Shown piece by piece: positions 1-7,405 of a stretch of DNA of 39,295 bases. The stretch is from contig JAAVDD010000023.1 of assembly GCA_014801985.1 (NCBI GenBank), positions 30,297 through 69,591 on the forward strand. Direction: 5' to 3'. Numbering within the stretch: position 1 is the stretch's first letter; each line of letters begins with the position of its first letter. A model generated the notes under the pieces. It had not been told where the DNA came from. It was given only the letters and a program-made list of their open reading frames with translations, and ran no database searches. The position numbers and the translations under genes were made by a program. This DNA is from Bacteroides sp. (GTDB taxonomy: Bacteria; Bacteroidota; Bacteroidia; Bacteroidales; Muribaculaceae).

Positions 1-332
1 CCCAAGCCTCGGCAACGCTTGAGAAGGAATATGACCATCTCATCATCGAGGGAGCCGGCGGAATCATGGTGCCTCTGAAAGGGGAATATCTCACCATCGA
101 TTATATCCGTGAGCATAGGCTTCCCGTGGTGCTTGTGACCAACGGCCGTCTGGGATCAATCAACCATACCCTCCTCTCTCTCAAAGCCATTGCCGATGAA
201 GGAATCCGACTCTTTGCAGTGGCCTATAACACATTCTTTGATAAAGACAAGGTGATATGCGAGGATACCCGCCGATATATCCGCGAATGGCTTGACTCTC
301 ATTTCCCTGATACCCTGTATCTGGAATTTTGA
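1..332 (+). CDS. bioD: dethiobiotin synthetase, C-terminal part (5' end outside window)
   Basis: BioD closes the ureido ring of dethiobiotin from 7,8-diaminopelargonate, CO2 and ATP in the cytoplasm, the step before BioB. The open frame enters from the left edge (frame starting at base 3) and shows the family motif EGAGG followed by IMVPL about 20 codons in, then the strand-helix region LPVVLVTNGRLGSINHTLL that in BioD precedes the nucleotide-base site. It stops with TGA at 330-332. About 110 residues are visible, roughly half of a normal 210-230 residue BioD; the N-terminal P-loop lies outside. The other biotin genes (bioA, bioF, bioG/C) begin 7 kb downstream on the same strand, so the pathway is split here by unrelated genes. 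Confidence 0.9.
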   Translation, partial: QASATLEKEYDHLIIEGAGGIMVPLKGEYLTIDYIREHRLPVVLVTNGRLGSINHTLLSLKAIADEGIRLFAVAYNTFFDKDKVICEDTRRYIREWLDSHFPDTLYLEF

Positions 333-365
333 CTTTTTTCTTCTCTCCTACCCTATCACTCTTCT

Positions 366-392
366 CCCCCCTGGTTATCTCCCTCCCCTCCC
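366..392 (-). other. G-run cluster, possible G-quadruplex
   Basis: The 92-base gap between bioD and the exonuclease is almost pure pyrimidine on the plus strand. On the minus strand it reads as four G runs (6, 3, 4 and 3 G) separated by 9, 1 and 1 bases. The 9-base loop is longer than the usual limit, so folding is uncertain. It may only be a pyrimidine-rich end of the bioD transcript. Confidence 0.35.
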
Positions 393-424
393 TTCTCTAA
401 AAGTTTGTAAAACACTGAATTTAA

Positions 425-1093
425 ATGGAAACTAAAAAAGCAGCTACCATAACCAAACAGGAACTTTCCGCCCTCCCGATGGAGACTTACGCGGGGAGGA
501 TCCTCTTGATTGATTCAGAAGAGAAGGCGATAGTAGCGGCCGAATCTCTTAGAAAGGAAAAAATATTGGGTTTCGACACAGAGACTAAACCCAGCTTCAA
601 ACGCGGCCAAACTAATAATGTGGCTCTTCTACAACTTTCCACTCATTCCGAGACCTATCTGATACGTCTCAACATGGTAGGGCTTCCTGAGCCGATAAAG
701 GCTGTGCTGGAGGATGAATCCATTCTTAAGATCGGAGTTTCCATTCATGATGACTTCCATAATCTTAGAAAACTTTATGAGCTTACTCCTGCCGGATTCG
801 TGGATCTGCAATCGTTTGTGAAGGGATTTAAGATTGCGGATAATAGTCTTGCGCGTATCTATGCCATCTTGTTCGGTCTGCGCATATCCAAGGGTCAGCG
901 GCTCACCAACTGGGAGGCTGAGGAGCTGACGGCACATCAGCAGGCCTATGCAGCTCTTGACGCGCTTGCCTGCATCCGGATATATGAGCATCTTCTTAAC
1001 GGCCGTTTCAATCCTGTAAATTCGGTTTTCTATCGTGAGATTGAGGTGCCGGCGCCGAAGGCTATCCATGAGGAAGGGAATGAAAATAAATGA
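425..1093 (+). CDS. 3'-5' exonuclease domain protein (RNase D-like, DEDDy)
   Basis: A 222-residue protein consisting of one DnaQ-like 3'-5' exonuclease domain. Exo I is FDTET (D51, E53), exo II lies in SIHDD (D109 or D110), and exo III is YAALD (Y175, D179), which makes it a DEDDy enzyme expected to bind two metal ions and trim RNA or DNA 3' ends. It lacks the HRDC domains of true RNase D (usually about 370 residues), so a stand-alone exonuclease is the safest name; the natural substrate is unknown. It starts with ATG 92 bases after bioD and lies 27 bases before a small membrane protein on the same strand, so the two may be co-transcribed. Confidence 0.85.
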   Translation: METKKAATITKQELSALPMETYAGRILLIDSEEKAIVAAESLRKEKILGFDTETKPSFKRGQTNNVALLQLSTHSETYLIRLNMVGLPEPIKAVLEDESILKIGVSIHDDFHNLRKLYELTPAGFVDLQSFVKGFKIADNSLARIYAILFGLRISKGQRLTNWEAEELTAHQQAYAALDALACIRIYEHLLNGRFNPVNSVFYREIEVPAPKAIHEEGNENK

Positions 1094-1120
1094 CGATAAG
1101 AGATTAAAACGAGGGGATAT

Positions 1121-1312
1121 ATGAAGAAGATAAAGAAATCCGTGTGGCTTCCGGCGATTATAACTGTCTATTTTATCGGAATGATGTGTTGGTTCGGGCC
1201 GGAGCTTATACGCACGCAGCAGACAAGCCGGTTTGTGACGGTGGCGGCTATTGAGATTGTGGTGATTGTGGTGCTTTATTTCTTTCTCAAGAAACGAGAG
1301 GAGATAAAATGA
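1121..1312 (+). CDS. small two-helix membrane protein
   Basis: A 63-residue protein with a lysine-rich N-terminus (MKKIKKSVW), a hydrophobic segment at about residues 9-27, a short polar stretch with an RTQQTSR loop, a second hydrophobic segment at about 38-56, and a charged tail KKREEIK. This predicts an inner-membrane hairpin with both ends in the cytoplasm. A purine-rich ribosome-binding region (GAGGGGATAT) precedes the ATG. I do not recognise the family and give no function. It follows the exonuclease by 27 bases. Confidence 0.6.
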   Translation: MKKIKKSVWLPAIITVYFIGMMCWFGPELIRTQQTSRFVTVAAIEIVVIVVLYFFLKKREEIK

Positions 1313-1332
1313 AACAGGGTTATGCCTCTCTT

Positions 1333-1360
1333 ATGCTTACTTCGTGCGCATCACAATACA
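1333..1360 (+). repeat. dispersed intergenic repeat, copy 1
   Basis: One of four similar 28-base elements with the shared core CTTACTTCGTGC followed by CATCACnnTA. The core can form a small hairpin TCGTG-5 bases-CACGA; here the last pairs are lost. It begins 20 bases after the stop codon of the small membrane protein, in the same orientation. Confidence 0.65.
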
Positions 1361-1393
1361 CGCGGGAATCGGAGATATTTAACGGGAGAGGAA

Positions 1394-1440
1394 ACTGACG
1401 GGATGAGAGCTCACTGACGGGATGAGGGCTCACTGACGGG
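1394..1440 (+). repeat. 19-base tandem repeat, about 2.5 copies
   Basis: The unit ACTGACGGGATGAGAGCTC starts at 1394, 1413 and 1432. The second copy differs by one base (G for A at position 15) and the third is cut off after ACTGACGGG. No coding frame runs through it. Confidence 0.7.
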
Positions 1441-1500
1441 GAAAGGAAGGATTATAATAGCCGGAAAGATATTTAGAGGCATAGATAATTAGAACAAATA

Positions 1501-1530
1501 AAAAGCGGGAGATTCACATCTACCGCTTTT
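1501..1530 (-). terminator. rho-independent terminator with GUGA tetraloop
   Basis: On the minus strand: 8-base stem AAAAGCGG/CCGCTTTT, a 1x1 mismatch, a 4-base stem AGAT/ATCT and a GUGA loop, followed by TTTTTATTTG. The run of T on this side and not the other sets the direction as minus. Motif ATGTTAGGTTAGT lies 26 bases upstream of it on the minus strand (1569-1557). The same arrangement recurs at 39091-39151. Nothing coding on the minus strand leads into this copy. Confidence 0.7.
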
Positions 1531-1847
1531 CCATGTTTTCCATAATACTTATTCTAACTAACCTAACATCATGAAACGATTTACATTATTATAACACGTC
1601 GGAATCGTTTTTGGTTCGGTGTAGACAAGAAAGAATTAAGTATATTTTTTTCGTTATAATTGCCAAAAGACACATCCTTGATAGAATTGAAATTCTTTTA
1701 TATTTTTATTGTGTAGTTGAATGGGAAATCGTTCTTCTAAAAATGCTTTCATTTTCATATGTTTTTCTTTGTGAATTGTACGATAGGTGTAGTTTATAAT
1801 TAGATAACATATCGTAGATAATTTCAGATGTCAAAACTCCTACATTA

Positions 1848-1940
1848 ATATAAAAAGAAGAGGACGATAACCTCTCGGTCGCGCCCTCATTAAAAGTTTC
1901 TACAGGTAAAAAATCTTAAGGTAAAAAAGATTGTTTTAGG
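1848..1940 (-). ncRNA. candidate small RNA, about 90 nt
   Basis: A minus-strand transcript expected to begin near 1940 from the promoter at 1947-1978 and to end in a terminator-like hairpin: GAGGGCG (1888-1882) pairs with CGTCCTC (1866-1860) allowing one G-U pair, enclosing ACC-GAGA-GGT with a GNRA loop, and is followed by TTCTTTTTATATT. The transcript has no plausible protein frame. Its 5' part contains two near-identical TTTTTTACCT segments. I do not recognise an Rfam family in it; it is not SRP RNA, tmRNA or RNase P RNA by eye. Confidence 0.5.
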
Positions 1941-1946
1941 TCACTG

Positions 1947-1978
1947 CAAAGATACAAATTCCTTATTACTCCACCAAA
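1947..1978 (-). promoter_or_regulatory. Bacteroidetes promoter for the small RNA candidate
   Basis: Minus strand: TTTG (1978-1975), a 20-base spacer, then TATCTTTG (1954-1947). This is an exact match to the Bacteroidetes -33/-7 pattern. No protein gene lies downstream on this strand. Confidence 0.7.
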
Positions 1979-2075
1979 CTTTTCTGCCTCAAAATTAACA
2001 AATATGCTGTAAAACATATTATCTACGTGTCTACTTGTCTAATTTGAATAATTATCGGTATATAGACTTTTAAAT

Positions 2076-2103
2076 ATGCTTACTTCGGGCGCATCGCGAT
2101 AGA
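2076..2103 (+). repeat. dispersed intergenic repeat, copy 2
   Basis: Matches the core CTTACTTCG then GCGCATCGCGATA, the most diverged copy. It lies 23 bases past the stop of lpxH, opposite to that gene's direction. Confidence 0.6.
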
Positions 2104-2126
2104 AGCGAGGGAGGATATCCTATGGT

Positions 2127-2897
2127 TTATTTTTCTTTATATTTAAGAAGCTCTAATTTTTCTCCATCCCAGCGGGCGTAGGAGAATTGGGAGAGCCATT
2201 CTCCCAAGACTATTATTTCGGCAGTTGACTCCCGGCCGGAGGGCGTCGCTGATTCCACATCAAAGCGTTCCAGAAGATGCAAATGACCATAGAGGAAATA
2301 ATCAATGTCGGGATGCTCCCTTAGATAATCGCGACTGAAGGTGGTGATATTCGAGAGCATACGTTCCGCATCCTCTTTTGAGGGCAAGGGGGATTCATTC
2401 CTCGAATGGTCGCTCCATTTATATGCGAAGGGGACTGTCCAGCGAGGATGGATGCCGGAGAAGAGTTTCTGGCATATCTTGTTGCGGAATAATGAGCGGA
2501 TAATCTTGAAGGTGGCCGGGAGACGCCCTATTCCATCTCCATGAGTCATAAAAAACTTCCGTCCGTCGAGATCCTCTACCTTGTATCCATCCACCACCTC
2601 TATTCCCAATTCATTTGGAATATAATCGAAAATCCAGATGTCGTGGTTGCCGATGAACCAAACAATCTTAATCCCACTGTCGGCCAGCTCTGCCAATTTA
2701 CCAAAAAACCGCACGAATCCGCGCGGCACTACATATCGGTATTCATACCAATAATCCAACACATCCCCTAAGAGAAAAATGGCGTCGGCATCCCCTTTTA
2801 TGGAATCGAGGAAATCCACCACCCTCCTCTCTGCTTTTCGACTATCCTGAAAGTAGGGAGCACCGAGATGAAGGTCACTTAAAAAATATGCTGTCAT
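2127..2897 (-). CDS. lpxH: UDP-2,3-diacylglucosamine diphosphatase (LpxH-type metallophosphoesterase)
   Basis: LpxH hydrolyses UDP-2,3-diacylglucosamine to lipid X and UMP, the fourth step of lipid A synthesis, at the cytoplasmic face of the inner membrane. All calcineurin-like metal motifs are present in 256 residues: DLHLG (D8, H10), GDVLD (D45), GNHD (N84, H85), THGD (H119) and GHLH (H205, H207). SDHSRNE near 162-168 fits the lid region, and the length is close to that of known LpxH (about 240). It lies 38 bases downstream of the sufT-like gene on the same strand and is probably co-transcribed with it. Related phosphoesterases of other function exist, so the name is likely rather than certain. 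Confidence 0.8.
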   Translation of the reverse strand: MTAYFLSDLHLGAPYFQDSRKAERRVVDFLDSIKGDADAIFLLGDVLDYWYEYRYVVPRGFVRFFGKLAELADSGIKIVWFIGNHDIWIFDYIPNELGIEVVDGYKVEDLDGRKFFMTHGDGIGRLPATFKIIRSLFRNKICQKLFSGIHPRWTVPFAYKWSDHSRNESPLPSKEDAERMLSNITTFSRDYLREHPDIDYFLYGHLHLLERFDVESATPSGRESTAEIIVLGEWLSQFSYARWDGEKLELLKYKEK

Positions 2898-2935
2898 ATA
2901 GGTTACGGCTACTTATTAAAATGATAGGTGATGAT

Positions 2936-3313
2936 TTAAAGGAATCCAAGTTCGAGCTTGGCTTCCTCACTCATCATATCTTGATTCCATTCCGGTTCGA
3001 ACACGAGCTGGAGATCGATCTTTTCCGGGCCGTCGATGCTTACGAGTTTTTGCCGCACATCCTCGACGATGAAATCTGCGGCCGGACATGAGGGTGCGGT
3101 GAGGGTCATATCGACGTGGAGAGTCTTGTTATCCTCTTCGTAGTCGATTTTATATATAAGGCCAAGATCATAGACGTTAACGGGAATCTCGGGGTCGAAG
3201 ACTGTGCGAAGCATCTCTATTGCTTTTTCTGTCACAGCTAATTCCTGACTCTGCAATCCGCCGTTTTCGGTTTTTGCCTCTGCGGTCTCTTCTTTTTTCT
3301 CTTCGATATCCAT
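2936..3313 (-). CDS. MIP18/DUF59 family iron-sulfur cluster assembly protein (SufT-like)
   Basis: A 125-residue cytoplasmic protein. Residues 1-25 are a charged, low-complexity leader (EEKKEETAEAKTE). The rest is a MIP18/DUF59 domain with DPEIPVNVYDLGLIY at 40-54 and TAPSCPAAD around the conserved Cys76. In other bacteria such proteins (SufT, PaaD-like) help mature Fe-S proteins; the targets here are unknown. The Suf operon is not in the window. It is the first gene of a probable two-gene unit with lpxH, and a perfect 14-base palindrome sits 17 bases before its start codon. Confidence 0.8.
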   Translation of the reverse strand: MDIEEKKEETAEAKTENGGLQSQELAVTEKAIEMLRTVFDPEIPVNVYDLGLIYKIDYEEDNKTLHVDMTLTAPSCPAADFIVEDVRQKLVSIDGPEKIDLQLVFEPEWNQDMMSEEAKLELGFL

Positions 3314-3329
3314 AGTATTATCTAATTAT

Positions 3330-3343
3330 TAAGTAGCTACTTA
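3330..3343. promoter_or_regulatory. 14-base palindrome TAAGTAGCTACTTA
   Basis: A perfect inverted repeat immediately upstream of the sufT-like start codon (at 3313, minus strand). Related full or half sites lie upstream of lpxH (about 2907), bioA (7385), the ketoisomerase (19009), mntA (27977) and leuA (38811, 38847, 38904). It could bind a dimeric regulator or form part of a 5' UTR signal. Confidence 0.45.
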
Positions 3344-3374
3344 TTCAAATTCTGACGCTATTTTGGGGATTTTT

Positions 3375-3402
3375 ATGCTTACTTCGTGCATATCACGCTA
3401 TA
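3375..3402 (+). repeat. dispersed intergenic repeat, copy 3
   Basis: Core CTTACTTCGTGC then ATATCACGCTA, with hairpin CGTG-5 bases-CACG intact. It lies 30 bases past the stop of the minus-strand barrel gene at 3433, in the opposite orientation. Confidence 0.65.
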
Positions 3403-3432
3403 CACGATGGACACGGCGCGTCACCTGCCTAT

Positions 3433-4041
3433 TTAGAAGAGCCAGGCGAGATTTACCTGCCATCCCTGATTGCGGGCAGAGAAATTATCGAGTTTCACTG
3501 TGCGCACATCATAGCTTAACCCCCAGAGATAACCAGCTGAAAGCTGTAAATGTTCGAAGAATTCACCTCCGATACCACATTGGAGACCGAAAGATCCTTC
3601 GGGATGCTCGATGCAATCGAGTTTGCTTGTGGCGAGATTGAAAGTGAAGACGGGACCTGCATATAGGAAGGGGGCGGCGATGCGTTCCGCACCATTCATG
3701 CGTGTCCATTTGAAGCGAAGATTCAACGGAATCTGGAGGGTGTGGATATTCACATTCTCATTTCCGAATCCGTCGACAGCCCATACATTCTGCTCCCCGA
3801 AATTGACCTTTGCTCCATGCAGGGCATATTTCAGACCGAAATCGACTCCGAAGCCGATACCCGGAATCATGATCTCCCCCATCAGTCCGGCATTAACCCC
3901 CACGGCCTGCTTGGTCGTGACAAGTTTCTGAGTCCAATGAAGGGTGGAAATGTTTATACCGGCTGTCGGGCCCCAGCGGAACTCGGCCGATGCTGAAAAA
4001 ATGGTAAACGCCAAAAGGAGAGATAGAAGAATTTTTTTCAT
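3433..4041 (-). CDS. outer membrane beta-barrel protein (porin family, PorT-like)
   Basis: A 202-residue protein with a Sec signal peptide (MKKILLSLLLAFTIFSASA, cleavage near residue 19). The mature part alternates polar and hydrophobic residues (for example WGPTAGINISTL, GFGVDFGLKYALHG, LQLSAGYLWGLSYDVRTV) and ends in a C-terminal ALAWLF-like strand (VNLAWLF), as expected for an 8-strand barrel of the outer-membrane beta-barrel 2 family. It is a paralogue of the next gene upstream, with 107 bases between them. Transport or structural role unknown. Confidence 0.75.
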   Translation of the reverse strand: MKKILLSLLLAFTIFSASAEFRWGPTAGINISTLHWTQKLVTTKQAVGVNAGLMGEIMIPGIGFGVDFGLKYALHGAKVNFGEQNVWAVDGFGNENVNIHTLQIPLNLRFKWTRMNGAERIAAPFLYAGPVFTFNLATSKLDCIEHPEGSFGLQCGIGGEFFEHLQLSAGYLWGLSYDVRTVKLDNFSARNQGWQVNLAWLF

Positions 4042-4095
4042 CCTGCAAATTAATTTCGGTTTGCGGCTCCTTCTTGCCGAGCCTCCGATATATTA

Positions 4096-4138
4096 GGAAG
4101 TGTGCAAGCTTCCTCGGATAAGGAGCACGCACACTTCC
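4096..4138. other. long hairpin between the two barrel genes
   Basis: GGAAGTGTGC (4096-4105) and GCACACTTCC (4129-4138) form a 10-base stem with a nested TCCT/AGGA pairing in the loop. No clear T run follows on the minus strand, so it may be a partial terminator or an RNA-stability element between the two genes rather than a full stop. Confidence 0.5.
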
Positions 4139-4148
4139 CTGAATCTGT

Positions 4149-4802
4149 TTAGAACAACCAGGCTGCAGTGACAGTCCAGTAATTGTTTTTGAGTTTCACG
4201 TTATCTTCCACGCCGGGCATCCAGTCAGGAATAAGGGGAGTCTTTTCGGCTACCTTCACGATGTTGTTGATACCGAAGGTGTATCCTGCGCTCACCTGAA
4301 GATGGTTGATAAGCTCAAGACCGAGACCAACGTTCCAACCCCATTGTGCGGTCTTTGTGGTGAGGAAGTTGTTCTTCGAACCGCCGATCTTGAGGGCAAG
4401 GTTAGGACCGGTGTAGAGCATCGGCTTGATGATGCTGCTAACGGCGGGGATGTTGAATTTATACTTCACATTCAAGGGAATCTCAAGGAAATTCTTTCCT
4501 GTCTTTTCAGAATAGAAGAGACCGTCGCTGCCCAGGAACTGCGCTTCGCTGTTCATGCGGGTGTACATCACGGAAAGATCCATGCCTATGCCGATGATGG
4601 GCACAGTGAACTCGGTCATCACACCGGCAGTCCAACCGCAACGGTTGTCGCCGTCGAAGTTAGTACCGAAATTTTTCTCACTGAAATGGAATTTGTCGAC
4701 ATTCAGACCGGCCTTTACACCGAAACGGAACAGGGCGTTTGCCTGGAAGCTTCCGCAAAGGGCCACGAGAGCCACTAAAAGAGTAATTTTTAACTTTTTC
4801 AT
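4149..4802 (-). CDS. outer membrane beta-barrel protein (porin family, PorT-like)
   Basis: A 217-residue protein with a signal peptide (MKKLKITLLVALVALCGSFQ, probable cut after QANA) and repeated amphipathic strands: FRFGVKAGLNVDKFHF, GIGMDLSVMYTRM, FLEIPLNVKYKF, LQVSAGYTFGINN and a final YWTVTAAWLF. This is the layout of small eight-strand Bacteroidetes barrels. It shares order and spacing of strands with the gene at 3433-4041, so the pair looks like a tandem duplication. It is divergent from priA, with 87 bases between their starts. Confidence 0.78.
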   Translation of the reverse strand: MKKLKITLLVALVALCGSFQANALFRFGVKAGLNVDKFHFSEKNFGTNFDGDNRCGWTAGVMTEFTVPIIGIGMDLSVMYTRMNSEAQFLGSDGLFYSEKTGKNFLEIPLNVKYKFNIPAVSSIIKPMLYTGPNLALKIGGSKNNFLTTKTAQWGWNVGLGLELINHLQVSAGYTFGINNIVKVAEKTPLIPDWMPGVEDNVKLKNNYWTVTAAWLF

Positions 4803-4825
4803 ATTATCTCGGTTATTTTAAGTTG

Positions 4826-4833
4826 CAAATTTA
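4826..4833 (-). promoter_or_regulatory. -7 box for the barrel genes
   Basis: TAAATTTG on the minus strand matches the Bacteroidetes TAnnTTTG box, 24 bases before the barrel gene start. I find no good TTTG element at the expected distance, so support is partial. Confidence 0.4.
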
Positions 4834-4855
4834 GAAAATTATTCTTAAAGTTCAC

Positions 4856-4863
4856 TAACTTTG
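4856..4863 (+). promoter_or_regulatory. -7 box for priA
   Basis: TAACTTTG on the plus strand lies 27 bases before the priA ATG, divergent from the barrel promoter. The upstream element is not clear. Confidence 0.45.
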
Positions 4864-4889
4864 TAATAAGATTCTAAAAAAATATTTTT

Positions 4890-7355
4890 ATGTTTGCCGA
4901 AGTCATACTCCCATTACCCCTCTATTCCTCCTTCACTTACGAAGTGCCGGAGGAGCTTGCCGACGTTGTGAAAACAGGGTCGAGGGTGCTGGTCCAATTC
5001 GGGAAAAAGAAATATTACACCGGCATCGTGGAGCAACTCCATTCCAATGCCCCTGCCGGATATGAGGTGAAGCCTCTGATGGCACTGCTCGACGCCACGC
5101 CGGTGGTGCGATATCCCCAGATAAAGATGTGGCGTTGGATCGCAGATTATTATCTATGCTCGGTGGGAGAGGTGTATAAAGCCGCTGTCCCCACGGGTCT
5201 GAAGCCGGAAAGCGAGACCTACATCGCATATAATAAGGAATGGGAACTTCCCGAAGGGCGGAAGCTCTCGGAGCAGGAGGCTCTCATCCTTCAGCTTATG
5301 GAGGATAAGAAGCGTCTGCGCATTTCCGAAATAGAGAATACCCTCAACCTTAAGACGACCGCCCGAACCATCAATCATCTTCTTGAACTCGGTGCGCTTG
5401 AAATCGATGAGCGGGTCGTGGAGAAATATAAGCCCAAGAGAGTGGCCTACGTCGAATTATGCTGTGAACGCGGCGATGACGAGCGGCTTCACGCCTTCTT
5501 CGACAACGTCGGCCGCTCGCGGCTCCAGGAGAAAGCATTGATCGCATGGCTCGATCTTTCGGGCTGGATGCGCGCCGGGGATGCCTTGAAGGAGGTGGAG
5601 AGGGAGAAGCTCATGGCCGCAGCCAATGTCTCCCCCGGCGTGATGAAGGCGATGACGGATAAGGGGATTTTCAGAGTCGTGCGCAAGAGTGTCAACCGCT
5701 TCTATTCCGATTCCGCCACCCACGCCCCTATCCTTTCCCCTCTCTCCGAGGCACAGCAAAGGGCCTCCGATGAGATCAGAGCCGGGTTCCGCGATTCTAA
5801 AGTCACGCTGCTTCATGGCGTGACAGGGAGCGGCAAGACCGAGATATATTCCCATCTGATGTCGGCTGCCCTGGCCGACGGCAATCAGGTGCTGTATCTT
5901 GTTCCGGAAATATCGCTCACCACACAGCTCACCGACCGTCTGCGCAAAGTGTTCGGCGACAGGCTGCTTGTCTATCATTCCAAATTCTCCGACAATGAGC
6001 GCGTGGATATCTGGAAGCGTCTCCTCTCCTCCTCGGAACCTATGGTGATACTCGGAGTCAGATCCTCGGTGTTCCTCCCCTTCAGCAATTTAGGGCTGGT
6101 GATCATCGACGAGGAGCATGAGGCTTCCTACAAGCAATATGACCCCGCACCGCGATATAACGCCAGGGATGCAGCCATAGTGCTCGCCACGATGCATGGA
6201 GCAAAAGTGCTGCTCGGATCGGCCACCCCCTCCATCGAGACCTACTACAAGGCTCTTTCCGGGAAATATGCCCTCGTCACGCTCTCCGAGCGGTTCCAGG
6301 GGGCGATGCTCCCCGATGTGGAGATAGTGGATATGAAAGATCAACGCAAAAAGAAACAGAACAAGGGGATGCTCTCAGCCCCCTTCCGTCGTGCGCTCCG
6401 GCATACTCTTGAGGAGGGAAGGCAGGCGATTGTGTTTCAGAACAGGCGCGGTTTCGCTCCCGTGGTGGTATGCAACCAATGCGGATGGACACCCAAATGC
6501 AATAACTGCGACGTCTCGATGGTCTATCATAAGAATATCAACCAGCTTCGCTGCCATTACTGCGGCTTTTCGCGCGAACTTCCCAAGCTCTGCCCGGCTT
6601 GCGGCCAGAATGGAATAGAGATATATGGCTACGGGACTGAACGCATAGCCGAGGAACTTCATAAGGAATACGACGGATTCCGGGTGGCACGTATGGATCT
6701 CGACACGACACGCAACAAGGATGCCTATCAGGAAATAATCGAAGAGTTTGCCAACCATGAGACCGACATTCTTGTAGGTACTCAGATGGTGAGCAAAGGG
6801 CTCGACTTCGGGAAGGTGAACATCGTGGGGGTGGTCAATGCCGATACGCTCCTCAATTTCCCTGATTTCCGGAGCAATGAGCGGGCTTTCAATATGCTGG
6901 AGCAAGTGGCGGGACGCGCCGGACGCCGCGAGGAGAAAGGAACGGTCTTTATCCAGACGACACAGACCGGAAGTCCGGTGCTCCGATATGTTCAGCAACA
7001 CGACTACCTTGCCTTCTACCGCGGGGAGATTGAAGAACGCAGAAAATTCGGCTATCCCCCTTTCACCAAAGTGATCAATATCTATATCAAGAACAAGGAT
7101 GCAGTGGCAGCCGATATCGGGGCCGTGGTGCTTGCCAAGGCTCTTCGCGGAATATTCGGAGATCGTGTGCTCGGCCCCGAAAAACCCTTTGTCAGCCGCG
7201 TGGCGTTATGGTATCTTCAATCGATAATGCTCAAAGTGGAGGCCGGAGCTTCCATGAAGAAGGTGAAAGACCTTATCCGTCAGGCATACGCATCCGTCGC
7301 ACTCGACAAGAATATAAAGAGCAGCGTGGTCTATTTTGATGTAGACCCGGTGTGA
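4890..7355 (+). CDS. priA: primosomal replication protein N' (PriA helicase)
   Basis: PriA recognises stalled or repaired replication forks and reloads the replicative helicase; it unwinds DNA 3'-5' using ATP. The 821-residue protein has the full layout: N-terminal DNA-binding and winged-helix regions (about 1-290), a Walker A GVTGSGKTE (about residue 310), Walker B DEEH (about 405), helicase motif QNRRGFAPV, eight zinc-binding cysteines between about 527 and 572 (CNQCGWTPKCNNC, CHYCGF, CPACG), and the C-terminal helicase motifs GTQMVSKGLDF and QVAGRAGR. Length is somewhat above the E. coli protein (732), as usual in Bacteroidetes. bioA starts 50 bases after its stop, so read-through is possible. 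Confidence 0.96.
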   Translation: MFAEVILPLPLYSSFTYEVPEELADVVKTGSRVLVQFGKKKYYTGIVEQLHSNAPAGYEVKPLMALLDATPVVRYPQIKMWRWIADYYLCSVGEVYKAAVPTGLKPESETYIAYNKEWELPEGRKLSEQEALILQLMEDKKRLRISEIENTLNLKTTARTINHLLELGALEIDERVVEKYKPKRVAYVELCCERGDDERLHAFFDNVGRSRLQEKALIAWLDLSGWMRAGDALKEVEREKLMAAANVSPGVMKAMTDKGIFRVVRKSVNRFYSDSATHAPILSPLSEAQQRASDEIRAGFRDSKVTLLHGVTGSGKTEIYSHLMSAALADGNQVLYLVPEISLTTQLTDRLRKVFGDRLLVYHSKFSDNERVDIWKRLLSSSEPMVILGVRSSVFLPFSNLGLVIIDEEHEASYKQYDPAPRYNARDAAIVLATMHGAKVLLGSATPSIETYYKALSGKYALVTLSERFQGAMLPDVEIVDMKDQRKKKQNKGMLSAPFRRALRHTLEEGRQAIVFQNRRGFAPVVVCNQCGWTPKCNNCDVSMVYHKNINQLRCHYCGFSRELPKLCPACGQNGIEIYGYGTERIAEELHKEYDGFRVARMDLDTTRNKDAYQEIIEEFANHETDILVGTQMVSKGLDFGKVNIVGVVNADTLLNFPDFRSNERAFNMLEQVAGRAGRREEKGTVFIQTTQTGSPVLRYVQQHDYLAFYRGEIEERRKFGYPPFTKVINIYIKNKDAVAADIGAVVLAKALRGIFGDRVLGPEKPFVSRVALWYLQSIMLKVEAGASMKKVKDLIRQAYASVALDKNIKSSVVYFDVDPV

Positions 7356-7405
7356 CCCCTCCTCTCCCCTCGCGCAACCATTCAAATAAGTAGCTTTCAA
7401 ATAAG

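Larger units (their letters stand above)
1313..2126. other. 814-base gene-free region
   Basis: No open frame here looks like a protein gene. The stretch is AT-rich and holds two copies of a dispersed repeat (1333, 2076), a short 19-base tandem repeat (1394), a minus-strand terminator (1501-1530), and a minus-strand promoter with a short transcript candidate (1978 down to about 1848). A start-like ATGAAACGATTT at 1571 runs into a stop after seven codons. Confidence 0.6.

Noticed and set aside
1571..1594. ATGAAACGATTT as a signal-peptide start on the plus strand
   Set aside because: It stops after seven codons. It may be a relic, but one short match is too little.
1611..1799. 62-codon plus-strand frame in the gene-free region
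   Set aside because: AT-driven composition, no ribosome site, no similarity to anything; it lies opposite the small-RNA region.
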